64,000 nt of DNA from Asterella californica (GCA_036924285.1 JAYKYS010000005.1:21240001-21304000); one strand, 5' to 3'. Shown: positions 1-11,362, counted from the first letter of the stretch. Numbers and translations: made by a program. The notes: generated by a model not told the origin, from the letters alone.

Positions 1-375
1 GTTAGATGAGATGCGTCTGTAGAGTAATCAGAAACAGGACATCGTCGTAGAGATGACTAAGGAGATCGAGGATCTAAAGCGGCGATGTGCTAAGAATGAA
101 GAGCATACTGCACAACTTCGGAGTAGAGTAGAGCCGACGCTGAAGAACTACTTCGTTACCGATTTAGATACTTTGGAGCTGAAGACTCTTCAGGAGATTA
201 GACAGGAGTTAGCAGCAACAGATATAGAGAGTTCTTCGACGAAGAACAGAGTACTTAGGTTAAGACAGAGAGTAGTTAGAGAACTCTGAGAGGTTAGAGC
301 GACTGTTGAGTTCTCGGTTAGCGAGATAGCTAAGGAGTTAGCGATAGGATCCGGTGTGATACTTGGTGTTGTTTC
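1..375 (+). pseudogene. G-unit protein, C-terminal coiled-coil part (broken)
   Basis: Readable from about position 2 to 375 in one frame, with a TAG at 20-22 and a TGA near 287. The clearest stretch (53-289) begins MTKEIEDLKRR and contains SRVEPTLKNYF. It aligns with the end of the protein encoded by unit G2 at 57586-57957 (MTTEVEDLKRR, SRVEPVLKNYF), so this is a second copy of that unit. The charged, heptad-like composition suggests a coiled coil. The coding region is cut at 375-379 by insertion of element A, and the rest of the unit continues at 8958. The 5' part lies outside the window. Function unknown. Confidence 0.75.
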
Positions 376-379
376 GACC

Positions 380-1298
380 TCTAACGACCTATGTTACACA
401 TAGGAAGTTTGTCTATTAGTAAGGTGTTTAGTTATAACTAAGTGTTGAGAATGTTTATTTGCTGCCAAAGTACTTGAAGGAGGTATCAAGTTAGTCATGA
501 CTAGCTAAAAGTTAGTTATGGTTAAACTTAGCTGTACTTTTGGCAGAATTCAGATATTTGCTAAAGAGTGAGCACCACTATCTTGTCATCTTGTCTAAAA
601 GGTAGAAAAGAGGTGGAAAGTATCCCTTATCTCCTTTTTGACTTGATATTAGTGGTTGGATTAAAGTTGTGGACTTTGTGGGCATTAAAAACAAGAAGAG
701 ATTCTACATGTTTCCTTTTTAGTGGGTCCTAGTGTAGAGGGGGGTGGAAATTTGAGATTCCTTGAGAATATTCTAGAATCCTTCTAGAAGTTGTTGACTT
801 TGAAGGAATAAGCCCATGTGAAAAGGTAAGAAGCCCATGTGATTAATGCTTTTATCTTAAGTAATATCTTAGTAAAACCCGGTAAAAGTAGTTACGGCTG
901 AGTTACCGGGGGTACCAAAGTAAAAACCTAGAATGTATAAATAGAGGAGTAGAGAAGAGCTCCTCATCCTTGTTTTCACATCGTCGTAATGACAACTTGA
1001 GTAATATAAAGAGTGTGGGATATGTTTAGCATGTGAGAACTGGAGAGACGTCGTTAGAATGGAGGATTTTAGTTGATGAGTTTATGGAGATTTTTCGTTG
1101 ATAAGTTTGTGGGTGTATGAATGAGTGAACTTAGCATTTTCCCTTCAAGTTCATGATGTGCTTCCATCAAAGCCATTAGAGGTGACCCCTGAGTGAGAGA
1201 CAGGTCCGACATGTTGCAGATTCGTGGATGACGATCGTGGATGTTGAGAGATCGAGGGGGGGGGGGTAGTTGATCGATAGGACCGCGGAGGGTTTACA
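380..1298 (+). repeat. 5' LTR of copy A
   Basis: Matches 8039-8957 end to end. It should start TGTAACGACC, as in the 3' LTR, but here reads TCTAACGACC. It ends GGGTTTACA. It contains a TATA box, and a G-rich tract near 1255-1268 that differs between the two LTRs. The same LTR recurs at 22224-23111, 36733-37616, 44533-44876 (partial) and 44877-45758. Confidence 0.95.
936..943 (+). promoter_or_regulatory. TATA box of LTR A
   Basis: TATAAATA lies about 360 bp before the LTR end and is conserved at 8595-8602 and, with small changes, in the other family-1 LTRs. It is the likely core promoter for the genomic RNA, with a start expected about 25-35 bases downstream. Confidence 0.7.
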
Positions 1299-1302
1299 TT
1301 TT

Positions 1303-1319
1303 TGGTTCCGTTGCCGGGA
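1303..1319 (+). other. Primer-binding site of copy A
   Basis: TGGTTCCGTTGCCGGGA begins four bases after the 5' LTR. Plant Athila-type elements typically carry TGGCGCCGTTGCCGGGG here, complementary to the 3' end of tRNA-Asp. This site is the same except at two positions in the middle and the last base, so the primer is probably tRNA-Asp or a relative. Equivalent sites are at 23116-23132 (B) and 44512-44528 (C). Confidence 0.75.
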
Positions 1320-1995
1320 CCTCACTTGAAGGGATCATTGAAAATGTTTAGAGTTCAGTTCTATATTAGACAAAAAGAGATTATGAGAGAACACATGGAG
1401 AGAACGTTGAGAGGAGAGAGAGCTAACGCGATGTTAGCAACATTAGAACTTTTCGTGTATCCCGTAGTGATATATGACACGTTCGAAGTCATTCTTTACA
1501 TCTTGTTCACTTAGAAAAGGTTTGAGGAGAGTTGAAAGAGGGTGCAACAAGAGTTGTAGAGAAAGGAGGAGAGAAAAGTTATTAGAGGAGAGAAATTTGT
1601 GAGTTTAGAAATTCTGCTCTCTGGAAAATTTGTACAGTCGCTGTCAACTTTTCTGTGAATTTTATTTTCCTGAGAAACTTTCTAGTGTTTTAGAGTGGCT
1701 GATAAGCTATCCAAGAAAAAAGAAATCATGAGAAGATGAGGTCTGAAGAGGGAGAAAGAATTTTTCAAAGTGGAGGGGGTTGACAACCATGAGAGAAGTG
1801 AAAATATACAAATTTCAGTTCTCTAAAAATTTGTACAATCATCACCATCTCTTTTGATTAGGGAAGTTTCTGTTGAAACTTCATGATTTAGTAGCTTGGA
1901 GGTTGAGCTAATGGAGACCACAAAAATCTTGGAGAGATCTCTTACCAACTAAGAGATATACGTTTCGGCATACAAAGAGGTCTTGACGATACGTC
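1320..1995 (+). other. Untranslated leader of copy A with one ~180-bp repeat unit
   Basis: No long reading frame. A segment around 1610-1790 (from GAAATTCTGCTCTC to GGAGGGGGTTGACAA) is present once here, twice in copy B (about 23400-23770) and at least three times in copy C (about 43680-44240). The segment from about 1791 on, starting ATGAGAGAAGTGAAAATA, runs in a broken frame into the auxiliary reading frame at 1996. Confidence 0.6.
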
Positions 1996-2313
1996 ATGGG
2001 GAATCCAGTTCGAGTGCCAAGGTTGAAGAAGAGACGCTTGGGAGTTAGAACGGAGACGGAAAGGCCAACGTTAAGTATAGAGGCGTTGCGATCAAGCATC
2101 TATTGCAGTTGGGGTGCCATTTTTGCTTTATATAAAGAAGCTTCTGCGAGCATCGGCACAGATGTGAAGAAAGTTGAGTTCAAAGTATCATTCACTGTGG
2201 AGGCCACGAATGCTCCTGGCGAAGTAGAGTGTGATCCTTACAAAAGTGACTTTAAGATGTCTGCTAGGATCAGTACAGACGATGGTCATGAAGATATTAT
2301 CATGGACTCTTAA
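1996..2313 (+). pseudogene. Family-1 auxiliary reading frame 1 (unknown)
   Basis: A 105-residue frame beginning MGNPVRVPRLKKRR with a basic N-terminus and the motif ATNAPGEVE near the C-terminal half, ending HEDIIMDS. The same peptide is recognisable, broken, in copy B (24068-24300) and in copy C (minus, 43153-43353, ending HEDIILDS), so it belongs to the family and not to this copy alone. Reading upstream in the same region of copy C suggests it was once the C-terminal part of a longer leader protein. I do not recognise a domain. It may be an extension of gag or an accessory protein. Confidence 0.5.
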
Positions 2314-2436
2314 TTTTAGATTGGATTTTATTTCGTGTATAGCATGTATAATACACGATTTTCAGTATAAAGCTCGAAAGAGTTAAGAAAGTGATGTAGA
2401 GTTATTTTCTTCAAAGATATTTTGTCCACTTAATGG

Positions 2437-2850
2437 TTGAGAATGTGCAACATGAGTGGAAGTTCAAAAGATTGGAAAGTTAGACTTAGAAACCTTCCTC
2501 AAGGTTTAGATGTCATAGTAAGCGTCGGAGAGAGCTCGAAAGAGATTATCGTTGAGTTTGAGAATCCTAGTATAAAACCTCAAGTAGAATCTCCGAGGAG
2601 AAGAGTAGAAACCGACTTGTGGTGTTATTTCTGTAGAGGGTTGGGACATAAAGTAGTGAATTGTCCAACTAGAATCAGAACCGAGAGAGCTAAAGGGAAG
2701 CGGGAGTTTACTGATTTAAGTCTTCGAGTGGGTCCATCGTCACCAGCGCCAATTCATCTTCTAGGAGAAGATCTTTGTCCAAGTTGTGGAGTGGGTGATC
2801 TATCAAGAGGACACAAATGCGTCGATGTGGCCGCCCTACTTACGTCATAG
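2437..2850 (+). pseudogene. Family-1 auxiliary reading frame 2 with a CCHC zinc knuckle
   Basis: A 137-residue frame; the likely start is the Met of MSGSSKDWKVRL, four residues in. It carries a classical zinc knuckle, CYFCRGLGHKVVNC (C-x2-C-x4-H-x4-C), near residues 66-79, and a second Cys pair (LCPSCGVG) later. It lies well upstream of gag, whereas retroelement knuckles are normally at the C-terminus of Gag, and gag of this element has its own knuckle. Conserved in copy B (24451-24845) and copy C (minus, about 42600-43029). Probably binds RNA or single-stranded DNA; its role is unknown. Confidence 0.6.
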
Positions 2851-3140
2851 TCGAGAAGTTGGACGAGACTCAAAGATCTGAGACGGAGAAGTTGTCGACT
2901 TCAAAAGAGGACTCGACTGAGTTGTGATGGAGATCGTCATTCGGATGGTGGAGAAAACGATGATGCGACTCAAGCTCATGATTAGCTTGGGAGAAGAGAT
3001 GGCACAAGAGGTGTTGTTACAACCATTTCCTTTCATTTTACCTATGGTAGATTATCCGCGAATGAAATTGGTGATGTTCGTACTCTTTTAGCGAGTAGTT
3101 ATTGCACAAAACTTAGAAGAGTAGAAAGAATAGTTACAAG

Positions 3141-4294
3141 ATGGGGAAGTTACCAGTGTTTCATGAGAAGGACAATGAAGATGTAGAATCATTTGTACGA
3201 GACTTCAAAAGGGGGTGCATAAGAAACAACGTGAGAAGGAAGGAAGAATGGGTGTTGTTACTGCCAGAGTTTTTAGAAGATTTTGCTCTTACGTGGTATG
3301 AAGACCGAATGAAGAGCCAGACACCTGGTGCAGTTGAGGACACATGGGAGACGTTGAGTAATGCACTCATCGAAGAATTTCTTCCTGAAGAGAGTTATGA
3401 GAAGCTCATGGTGGAGCTTACTCATTTGAAGCAACGGGACGAGAGAAAGTTCGGCAATATGCCGAAAGGGTGGATAAGTTGGAGCAACGGTTTCGGATGG
3501 TCCTACGGAAGAGTGGAGACAATGTGGAGTTAACGATGGTGAGGATTGGAGCAGTGTTGACCAAGAACTTGGTGGGAGGGTTGAGACCTTCAATTCAAAC
3601 CCAAGTGAGGTACGAGAAGCCAGCAACCAAAGCGGAGGCCATCAAGATTACGACAAATATGGAAGAGAGTTTGGATGAAGGAGATATCATCCAATCTCAT
3701 CATGCTGCTCTGGTGTCGATTCCGACTCCTGGTGTAGTCACAATGATCGCACCTGCACCATCACAATTGGTGATTGTTTCAACGTCAACTCCTACTCCAA
3801 CGGTGGTGCCAAGACCGTTTGTCCCAACAACGATGTCTACTGCCGCCTCTGATTTTCATGCCGAGCTGAAGAGCATCACCGATACTCTTGCGGATCTCAA
3901 GATAAACGTGGTGCAGTTACGAGAATGGAGGAACAAAGGTGGAGGAGGAGGTCAAAGAGGTTACGACAACAATCCTAACCGAGGAAATCAAGGTAACTTT
4001 GGAGGCAACCAAGGTAACTTTGGAGGAATCACTTGTTGGACATGTGGAGGTTCTCATTTCCAGCGAAATTGTCCTAACAACGGAGCAAGAGGTGCTGAAG
4101 CTGTCAGAATGAATGTGGGTGGAGGAAATCCATCACAAGGACGAGACAAGGGGGTGGCTACTATCGATGTCGTGCGAGATCCCATCTACGAGAAAGGAGA
4201 GAGTTCAAACTCTTCTCATGCACCGGTTGAGCTTTTAGCTCAAGAAAGGAAAAGAACTCGATTTTCTGATGAACCGGTTTTCATGGAGGAGTGA
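3141..4294 (+). pseudogene. gag: gag of copy A (frameshifted)
   Basis: Begins MGKLPVFHEKDNEDVESF, matching a retrotransposon Gag domain (conserved FLEDFALTWYEDR). The ATG at 3141 is the first after an in-frame stop nine codons upstream. Copy B and copy C read QRDDEKVR where A reads QRDERKFG, so A lost one base near 3442; the frame continues from 3470 as MDKLEQRF. A Pro/Thr-rich linker, a Gly/Asn-rich repeat (GNQGNFGG twice) and a variant knuckle CWTCGGSHFQRNC (C-x2-C-x3-H-x4-C) follow. The TGA at 4292-4294 replaces a Ser codon present in B and C. Forms the particle core in intact elements; inactive here. Confidence 0.85.
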
Positions 4295-4360
4295 GCAAGT
4301 AGAAGTACTCGTTCGAGTAATGTTTCGAGTACACCAAGGGAGTCAAGAAGGAAGCTGGGG

Positions 4361-4621
4361 ATGGCGGATTTCATCATTTCATCTTCCCAAGCGGGATATG
4401 ATGTGGTTGAAGATGTGAGTGCTCAGAAAGCCAACATCACTGTTGGACAACTGATCGCACTTAATCCCAATTTACGAAGGGAACTCAGAAGAGGACTGAG
4501 TTATAAGAGAAGCAAGAAGAAGAAACCCAAGAGCAAGACATCAAAGTCAGTGGGAGTTGGTGTGGTGGATGTGCATGCTTCAGAGGTATGCACTAGGGCT
4601 CAAAGATTGAAGTTCGGTTGA
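4361..4621 (+). pseudogene. gag-protease linker of copy A
   Basis: Continues in the gag frame after the TGA at 4292. It has a Lys/Ser-rich basic stretch (KKKKPKSKTSKS) followed by VGVGVVDVHASEVCTRA. One base is missing near 4600 compared with copies B and D, which pushes the frame into the stop at 4619. The protease resumes in the next frame at 4618. Confidence 0.7.
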
Positions 4622-5781
4622 ATGGTCACTACGTCTCTGACGTATTGGTGAATGGAGGGTCGGCTGTAAACGCCATATCGGAGAGGTTGATGAAGAAGTT
4701 GGGGATGGAACCAACTCGTCCGGCTAGCATTGCCGTGGAGATGGCTAACAAGCAACGGGTAAGACCTCTTGGTGTGTTAGAGAAGGTGGTTGTGTTTGTG
4801 ATGAGAGTTCAAACATTGATGTCCTTTCAAGTGTTAAAGGACTCTAGTTATGATTTGCTCCTAGGTAGGCCTTGGTTGAGAGCTATGCGCACCACTGATA
4901 GGTGGCACAAGGGATACTTACGGATTGGGCCTAGAGATCATAGAGTGATAATACCTCTCTCGGGTGTTGGAGTTGTGACTTCTGACTCTGATAGACCCAC
5001 TAGTGACAACTGGGAATCTGATACGGAGGATGATCATAGTGTCTTAGAAGTAGATACTGGAGATTCTTACGATCAAGAATCCTCGTCTGAGGACGAAGGA
5101 TTTGATCAAGATAAATCATTACATCAGCTTAGTGCTATTGACTTGTTGCTTCGACCAGCAGTGGAGAAAGATCCTGACAAAGAAGAGTTGAGTGAGGTAG
5201 AGATTGTGAGAAGACTCTCTATCCTGAAGTTTGGTATCAATGTCACTCAAGAAGAGAAAAGTAGATTCCTAGATATATTTCGAAAATATATCCATGTGTT
5301 TGCTTTCAGCTACAAGGATTTGAAGGAGGTGACTCTCGAGACTCATCGAATCGAATTGGAGGAAAACGCAAGACCAGTTCGACAGAAGCAGAGAAGGGTC
5401 AATCCTACAACAGCAATGATGGTCAAGGAGGAGATAGACAAGTTGAGGGAGGCGAGTTTCATCTATGAGGTGGAGAACTCAGAATGGGTTTCACCCATTG
5501 TGATTGTCAAGAAGAAGAATGGTAAGCTGCGAGTGTGCATAGACTATAAGAAGCTGAATGCAGTTACCAAGAAGGATTATTATCCTCTACCATTTATAGA
5601 TGAGATTTTGGAAGAAGTTGCTGGTCATGAGTGGTACAGCTTTGGTGATGGTTATAGTGGATACAACCAGATCAAGATAGCACAGGAGTACCAGCAGTTG
5701 ACTACTTTCACTACTCCTTGGGGAACATTTGCATTTCGAGTGATGTCATTCGGACTGTGTAATGCTCCGACCACGTTTTAG
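4618..5781 (+). pseudogene. pol: Protease and N-terminal half of reverse transcriptase, copy A
   Basis: The protease active-site loop reads VLVNGGSAVNAISE; copies B, C and D have VDGGS, so the catalytic Asp is Asn here and the enzyme would be dead. The later motif LLLGRPWLR is the conserved retropepsin ILGxxWL-type strand. An acidic linker and the RT palm follow, with SPIVIVKKKNGKLRVCIDYKKLN, the first catalytic Asp in SFGDGYSGYNQ, and FGLCNAPTTF. The frame ends at TAG (5779-5781), where copy C has CAA (Gln). Copy D carries TAG at the same codon (49537-49539). Confidence 0.9.
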
Positions 5782-5787
5782 AGGTTC

Positions 5788-7512
5788 ATGAACGAGGTGT
5801 TCGAACCATTCATAGGGAAGTTTGTTCGTGATTTCATTGATGATTTCTGTGTGTACGGAAGAAAGGAGCACCACTTTGATCCTGTGATCAAAGTTTTGCA
5901 GCGGTTGGAGCAAGCTAACGCTTCTTTGAATCCAGAGAAGTGCATCTTTGGCTGCGAAGAAGGTCTGCTATTAGGACACATCATTTCTAAGAAGGGGATT
6001 GCGGTAGATCCTGAGAAGGTGAAGAAGATTGTGGATCTTCCATTTCCAATCAACTTGACAAAGTTGAGACAGTTTCTTGGGATGGTTGGATATTATCGTA
6101 GGTTTGTCTTTTCCTTCTCAAACAAAGCAATAGCTTTGACTATGTATATGAAGAAGAGAGTTGATTTTGACTTGATAGTGCATGATCAAAAGGCAAAAGA
6201 AACATTTGAGGAGCTGAAAAAGGCATTAGTGACAGCTCCTATACTTGCTAAACCTGAGTGGAGTAAAGCATTTATTTTGTATACGGATGCCTCCAATGTA
6301 GCAATCGGATGTACATTAAGTCAGCTAGATGGAGATGGGCATGATCATCCTATAGCTTATGCTAGTAGGCAGATGGTTCCAACAGAGAAGAATTATTCCG
6401 TGACTGAACGAGAAGGATTAGCGGTGATCTTTGGATTGAAGAAATTTCGACACTACTTGCTAAGAGGGAAATTTTCCATAGTCACAGATCACAAGGCTTT
6501 AAAGTATATCTTTAATAAGTCTAATGCCGAAGGACGTATTGCTCGTTGGAAGATACTTCTAACAGAATACGATTATGTGATCGAAGATAGACTAGGGAAA
6601 AAGCATGCGAATGCTGATCTTTTGTCGAGGGCTTATGATGATGAGGGAGAAGAACCGTTTGATGATTCATTTCCAGACCAACATCTGATGACCATCACAA
6701 GCATTGAGGAGATACCGGACGAGTACAAGGAAATCTGGAGTTTCCTTGCAGATGGCTCTTTTCCAGAAGGTATGCATACCCGAGAACGTAACGCGTTGAT
6801 CAAGAGATGCAAACCTTACACCATGGTGGAGGGAATTCTGTTTCATCAAGGAGCAGATGGGTTACTAAGGAGAGCAGTTGGTCAGAAGGAGGCATTCAAG
6901 CTAATGCACGAGTTTCACGACGGAACTGTTTGCGGAGGTCACTTTGCTGGTAAGATAACAGCCTTCAAGATTTTGGATGCGGGTTATCACTGGAGAGGGA
7001 TTTTCAAAGAGTGTTTAGACTATTGCAAAACTTGCGACGTATGTCAAGCATTTGCTCTGAAGTCTACTACAACACCTCCGTTAAGATCAATTCTCGTGTT
7101 AGGACCATTTGAGAAGTGGGGTATTGACTTTGTAGGTCCTCTTAATAAGACACCTCGAGGCAATAGATACATTGTAGTCGTCACTGACTATTGTACCAAG
7201 TGGGTAGAGGCTAGACCTTTGAGAGAGACCAATGAAACAGAAGTCGGTAGATTCCTATGGGAGAGGATCATCACAAGATTTGGATGTCCGTTAGAGTTGG
7301 TCTCGGATAGAGGAGGAGAGTTCGTAGGGAGCATGACTACTGCTATGCTACAACACTTTTCTATCAAGCCACGAGTAACGATCTCATACAAACCCAATGC
7401 TAATGGTCTTGCGGAGAAGACCAATCTTACACTTTGTATGATGCTCGCCAAAGATGCTGGTGTTGAGACTGCGAAACATACTTGGGAGAAGAGGCTACAT
7501 GCCATCTTATGA
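5788..7512 (+). pseudogene. pol: RT C-terminal half, RNase H and integrase core, copy A
   Basis: Same frame as the preceding pol part, after TAG at 5779. The RT active site is DFIDDF. RNase H shows YTDAS, TEREGLAV, VTDHKAL and HANADLLSR, supplying the acidic residues and the terminal His/Asp. Integrase has a zinc-binding HHCC region (HEFHDGTVCGGHF then CKTCDVC) and a DDE core (GIDFVGPL, VSDRGGEF, NGLAEKTN). It ends at TGA 7510-7512, where related integrases normally have Trp (…HAIL-W-EYRT). The same TGA is present in copies C and D. Confidence 0.92.
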
Positions 7513-8025
7513 GAGTATCGAACGACAACAAAGACTTCTACTGGGTACTCTCTATTTCGACTAGTTTATGGAGTGAAGTCCAAGTTGCCGATCCAATTCG
7601 AATTGGATACTTTTCAAACTATTCAACGGAAGTTGAAAAGGTCGAGGGGAGAAGACGTGGCCAGATCAAGAAGAAAGCAACTCATGGAGTTAGAAGAGAC
7701 CCGAGCGGTAGCAATGATCCGGATGGAACGAGCTCAGACATATCAAAAGAAGAGTTACGACAAACGGTTGGGCAAGAAGGAGGTAAAACCTTTTCAAGTC
7801 GGAGATTGGGTTATGTTGTATGATGCTATCAGATTCAAGAGGGCTAGGAAGAAGTTTCTTCCAAGATATTTTGGTCCTTTTGTTGTAGATAAGGTGTGGA
7901 GCAACTTCACATATGACCTTCAGGAGTTGGGAGGAAGGAGATTCGATCGGGTCAACCATGACAAGTTGAAGTTGTTTCATCGACGAAAGTTCTCTCTTCA
8001 CTCCGAGGACGGAGCGAAAATTTAG
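7513..8025 (+). pseudogene. pol: Integrase C-terminal domain (GPY/F), copy A
   Basis: Continues in the same frame as the integrase core after the TGA: EYRTTTKTSTGYSLF, then a basic helix, and the GPY/F module RYFGPFVVDKV followed by TYDLQELGG. It ends at TAG just before the polypurine tract. There is no chromodomain, which agrees with a non-chromovirus lineage. Equivalent segments: minus 37630-38142 (C) and minus 45772-46284 (D). Confidence 0.85.
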
Positions 8026-8027
8026 TC

Positions 8028-8038
8028 CGGGGGTAAAA
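8028..8038 (+). other. Polypurine tract of copy A
   Basis: CGGGGGTAAAA immediately precedes the 3' LTR (TGTAACG). This is the expected plus-strand primer site. Copies C and D have GGATAAAA at the same place. Confidence 0.65.
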
Positions 8039-8957
8039 TGTAACGACCTATGTTACACATAAGAAGTTTGTCTATTAGTAATGTGTTTAGTTATAACTAA
8101 GTGTTGAGAATGTTTATTTGCTGCCAAAGTACTTTAAGGAGGTATCAAGTTAGTCATGACTAGCTAAAAGTTAGTTATGGTTAAACTTAGCTGTACTTTT
8201 GGTAGAATTCAGATATTTGCTAAAGAGTGAGCACCACTACCTTGTCATCTTGTCTAAAAGGTAGAAAAGAGGTGGAAAGTATCCCTTATCTCCTTTTTGA
8301 CTTGATATTAGTGGTTGGATTAAAGTTGTGGACTTTGTGGGCATTAAAAACAAGAAGAGATTCTACATGTTTCCTTTTTAGTGGGTCCTAGTGTAGAGGG
8401 GGGTGGAAATTCGAGATTCCTTGAGAATATTCCAGAATCCTTCTAGAAATTGTTGACTTTAAAGGAATAAGCCCATGTGAAAAGGTAAGAAGCCCATGTG
8501 ATTAATGCTTTTATCTTAAGTAATATCTTAGTAAAACCCGGTAAAAGTAGTTACGGCTGAGTTATCGGGGGTACCAAAGTAAAAACCTAGAATGTATAAA
8601 TAGAGGAGTAGAGAAGAGCTCCTCATCCTTGTTTTCACATCGTCGTAATGACAACTTGAGTAATATAAAGAGTGTGGGATATGTTTAGCATGTGAGAACT
8701 TGAGAGACGTCGTTAGAATGGAGGATTTTAGTTGATGAGTTTATGGAGATTTTTAGTTGATAAGTTTGTGGTGTATGAGTGAGTGAACTTAGCATTTTCC
8801 CTTCAAGTTCATGGTGTGCTTCCATCAAAGCCATCAGATGTGACCCCTGAGTGAGAGACAGGTCCGACATGTTGCAGATTCGTGGATGACGATCGTGGAG
8901 GTTGAGAGATAGGGGGGAGGGGGGGTAGTTGATCGATAGGACCGCGGAGGGTTTACA
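8039..8957 (+). repeat. 3' LTR of copy A
   Basis: Starts TGTAACGACC and ends GGGTTTACA (TG...CA). Same length as the 5' LTR. TATA box at 8595-8602. Confidence 0.95.
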
Positions 8958-9772
8958 GACCACAGGACCTTCATCTGACGTACCGTGTACATCCGACTTC
9001 TTAGGAAGAAGATTCGCCATCTTCGAGAAAAATTTGTATATAATCGTTGTGTTGTTTGTGCTCGGGACCTCTATGTGTTTGTTATCTGGATTTTTTATTT
9101 CTTGAGTTTACGGAGTCATTGTGTGTTTGTCAACTTCGAGGATTTACTTACGAAGTCTCGTAGTTTGTTGGGGTAGGAGTTAGTCTAGGTGCCGAAGGCC
9201 TTGCTGTTTGACACCTGAAATCAAAGTAAGAAGTTTACAGCGAAGTCTGAGAGTAGACCTGCACCTGCGAAGTTAGTTTACTACGAAGAAGTTTTTGGAG
9301 GAAGTTGTTCTTTAGTGAAGACACTTTGGAAAGAGTTGAACCTTATACTTCGGCGGAAGAAGAGTCTTCTTCGTCAGAGTTTTCTGAGAATAGTAGTAGT
9401 AGAGATAACTTAGTGTGAAGATACTTAGTGTTTATGGTGTTAGAGACTACTTAGTAGCATTTCAGCAGTACTTCTTTGTTGTGACACTTCCATCCGTGGC
9501 TCTGTATCTCTGTTGTTTATTTTTTTCTTGGGGTCCCTGACCTGTTTAGTACCTGTTATGTTATTTGTCAGGAATATCAACTCTGTCTTGTTGGATAGAT
9601 CTGAGTTTGATCTCTACCGAGATTGATTTCTGCCCGTGAGAATAAAAGACAACCATAAAGAATCACCTTTGTCACATGTTTGCTACTTTTGGATGATCTT
9701 TACTTGCATCTCTGTAGGTTTGATCTTTAAATTACTACTTTCGAGTATCTTTTGGTTTTCTTGTGTGTTACA
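8958..9772 (+). mobile_element. Mobile unit G1, 3' part (split by copy A)
   Basis: Aligns along its whole length with the reverse complement of 56801-57640 in G2, including ACAGGACCTTCATC, TCCGACTTCTTAGGAAGAAG, GAGAATAAAAGACAACCATA and the end TTTTCTTGTGTGTTACA. The shared alignment stops at TTACA (9772), the same terminal bases as G2, so 9772 is the true 3' end of the unit. The first ~70 bases after the copy-A insertion are the C-terminal coding tail; the rest is 3' untranslated sequence. Confidence 0.8.
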
Positions 9773-9950
9773 GAAAAACATGTATCGAGATATAGTTTCT
9801 TTCGTGGAATCTTACTTGTTTGTGACAAAAGAGATATCTAATACTTGCTCGCTAAAAGTATCATATTTTCACTTGCACGTGTTTATAACAAAATCCATTA
9901 GTGAACTCCTCGAGGACAGAGGATGACAAAAAATATTACAGATATAACTC

Positions 9951-10127
9951 ACTCACATGCATGAGTACTCCCACGTTGCTCCGACAACAAACGAATAAGA
10001 CTATATACAAGCTAACATGCTGTAGTATTGTGAATTGAATGAAGTGTGTTTAGATATACACAAGATATCTAGCAGTGGAGAAAAAACTCATGTAGACAGA
10101 AAAAACCCACTCACATGCATGAGTACT
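9951..10127. repeat. Direct repeat of a 19-bp near-palindrome
   Basis: ACTCACATGCATGAGTACT occurs at 9951-9969 and 10109-10127. Its core CTCACATGCATGAG is nearly palindromic. Possible short foldback remnant; function unknown. Confidence 0.6.
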
Positions 10128-11362
10128 TGAGGAGGGATAGCGCTTTGGATCTCAAGTTGTGAAAGGGAAACAACACAATGTTACATAAAGCCCCACCGGA
10201 AGAAAAAGCCTAAAACCAAATCAAGCAATCATTTAAGTTAAATCGAATCAGCCCTGCACGTTAAACCAGAGAATCCAATCCAGTGCGCGATGTAAAATAA
10301 CAGTACGATATAACACTACAGTCTTACCTCCATAGCATGACAAAAATGCTTTTCCACCGACTTGGTTCCCAACGCATTGCTGGTAATCCTTCAAATTCCG
10401 AAAAGAGTATTATGGCGTCTCAAACAGTAAACGGGTAGGCCAGTAATATAGACTTTTTTCACGGAAAATGACTGGGGAGCATTGAGATACCCGTAACTGT
10501 TTTGGTATGCTTTCTACTGTAACTTCTTTAAAGTTTTTCTTCGGAATCTATAAACAGTCTTATTATATTGTCTTGATTAGACGATTTTAAGCGCCAAGCA
10601 ATGTTGATACTTTAAATATAGCAGTATTGTAAAATTTCACAATAATCTTTGAAAAGGGTATGTCAAATGATCCAGATATCATAAAGTAATTTACAAGTTC
10701 TGCTATAATATTTAGAAAAATTCATGAAGAATCACTAACACGCATTTATGAGCGACATTAGACTCCTATCCATCCATTACGGTGAGATCTCTATGATTCA
10801 TAAAGAATTGATTTGATTAAGGGGTGTTAAGGTTAAAAACCTCAAAGATTCTTAAGCCACGGAGGTCCACGCAGTCACGGTCGAAATCCTGAAGGCTATC
10901 TCCTAAGACAGCTGCAGTTGTTTTATCTTTTCCGCCATGAACACATTTCTTTGATAACGTACTAATAAAGGGAATGTTGAAAAAGGAATTCCACATAAAG
11001 TTTACTGTTAGTTAAACCATGAACCATGAGAGGCCATGATTTCATTACGACTGATCTTCATTCTAGTGTTCGAGAATCTTCTTATAAACTTTTACAATCC
11101 CTATTATAAGAGACTCGTTCAGGCCACATGGATTTCTGTGGTGTCAATTCCGAGAGATGTCTTCCTAGGTGCCTAAAACTCTCCAGGCTACACACGAAGA
11201 GAAATCCCACAGTTTCGGCTGTCTTTTGCTTTAGGATCGTAGATCACAACTCTCGCTAGATTAATATTATCATCATCGGTACTTGACTGATACATAGCTA
11301 ATGAGTTTAGTTGTTGAAGCAGTTGAACTCTTTACAGAAGTTAAACCCTCGTGAAAAAAGGA

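Larger units (their letters stand above)
380..8957 (+). mobile_element. Ty3/gypsy LTR retrotransposon, family 1 copy A (Athila/Tat-like), near full length
   Basis: Two 919-bp direct LTRs (380-1298 and 8039-8957) flank a 6.7-kb interior in the order primer-binding site, leader, auxiliary region, gag, protease, RT, RNase H, integrase, polypurine tract. The word GACC directly precedes the 5' LTR (376-379) and follows the 3' LTR (8958-8961). The uninterrupted relative in G2 fits insertion with a 4-bp target duplication. By eye the LTRs differ at roughly twenty positions, so this is the youngest family-1 copy here. It is nonetheless dead: gag frameshift near 3442, stop at 4292, indel near 4600, protease Asp to Asn, RT stop at 5779, integrase stop at 7510. 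The RT motif FGDGYSGYNQ and FGLCNAP are known from the Athila/Tat side of plant gypsy elements. Confidence 0.95.

Noticed and set aside
7510..7512. Sequencing error explaining the integrase TGA
   Set aside because: The same TGA is present independently in three diverged copies, two of them on the other strand.
10860..10900. Second tRNA-like B box (GGTCGAAATCC)
   Set aside because: No A box at the right distance; also weak candidates near 12160 and 16215, which were dropped for the same reason.
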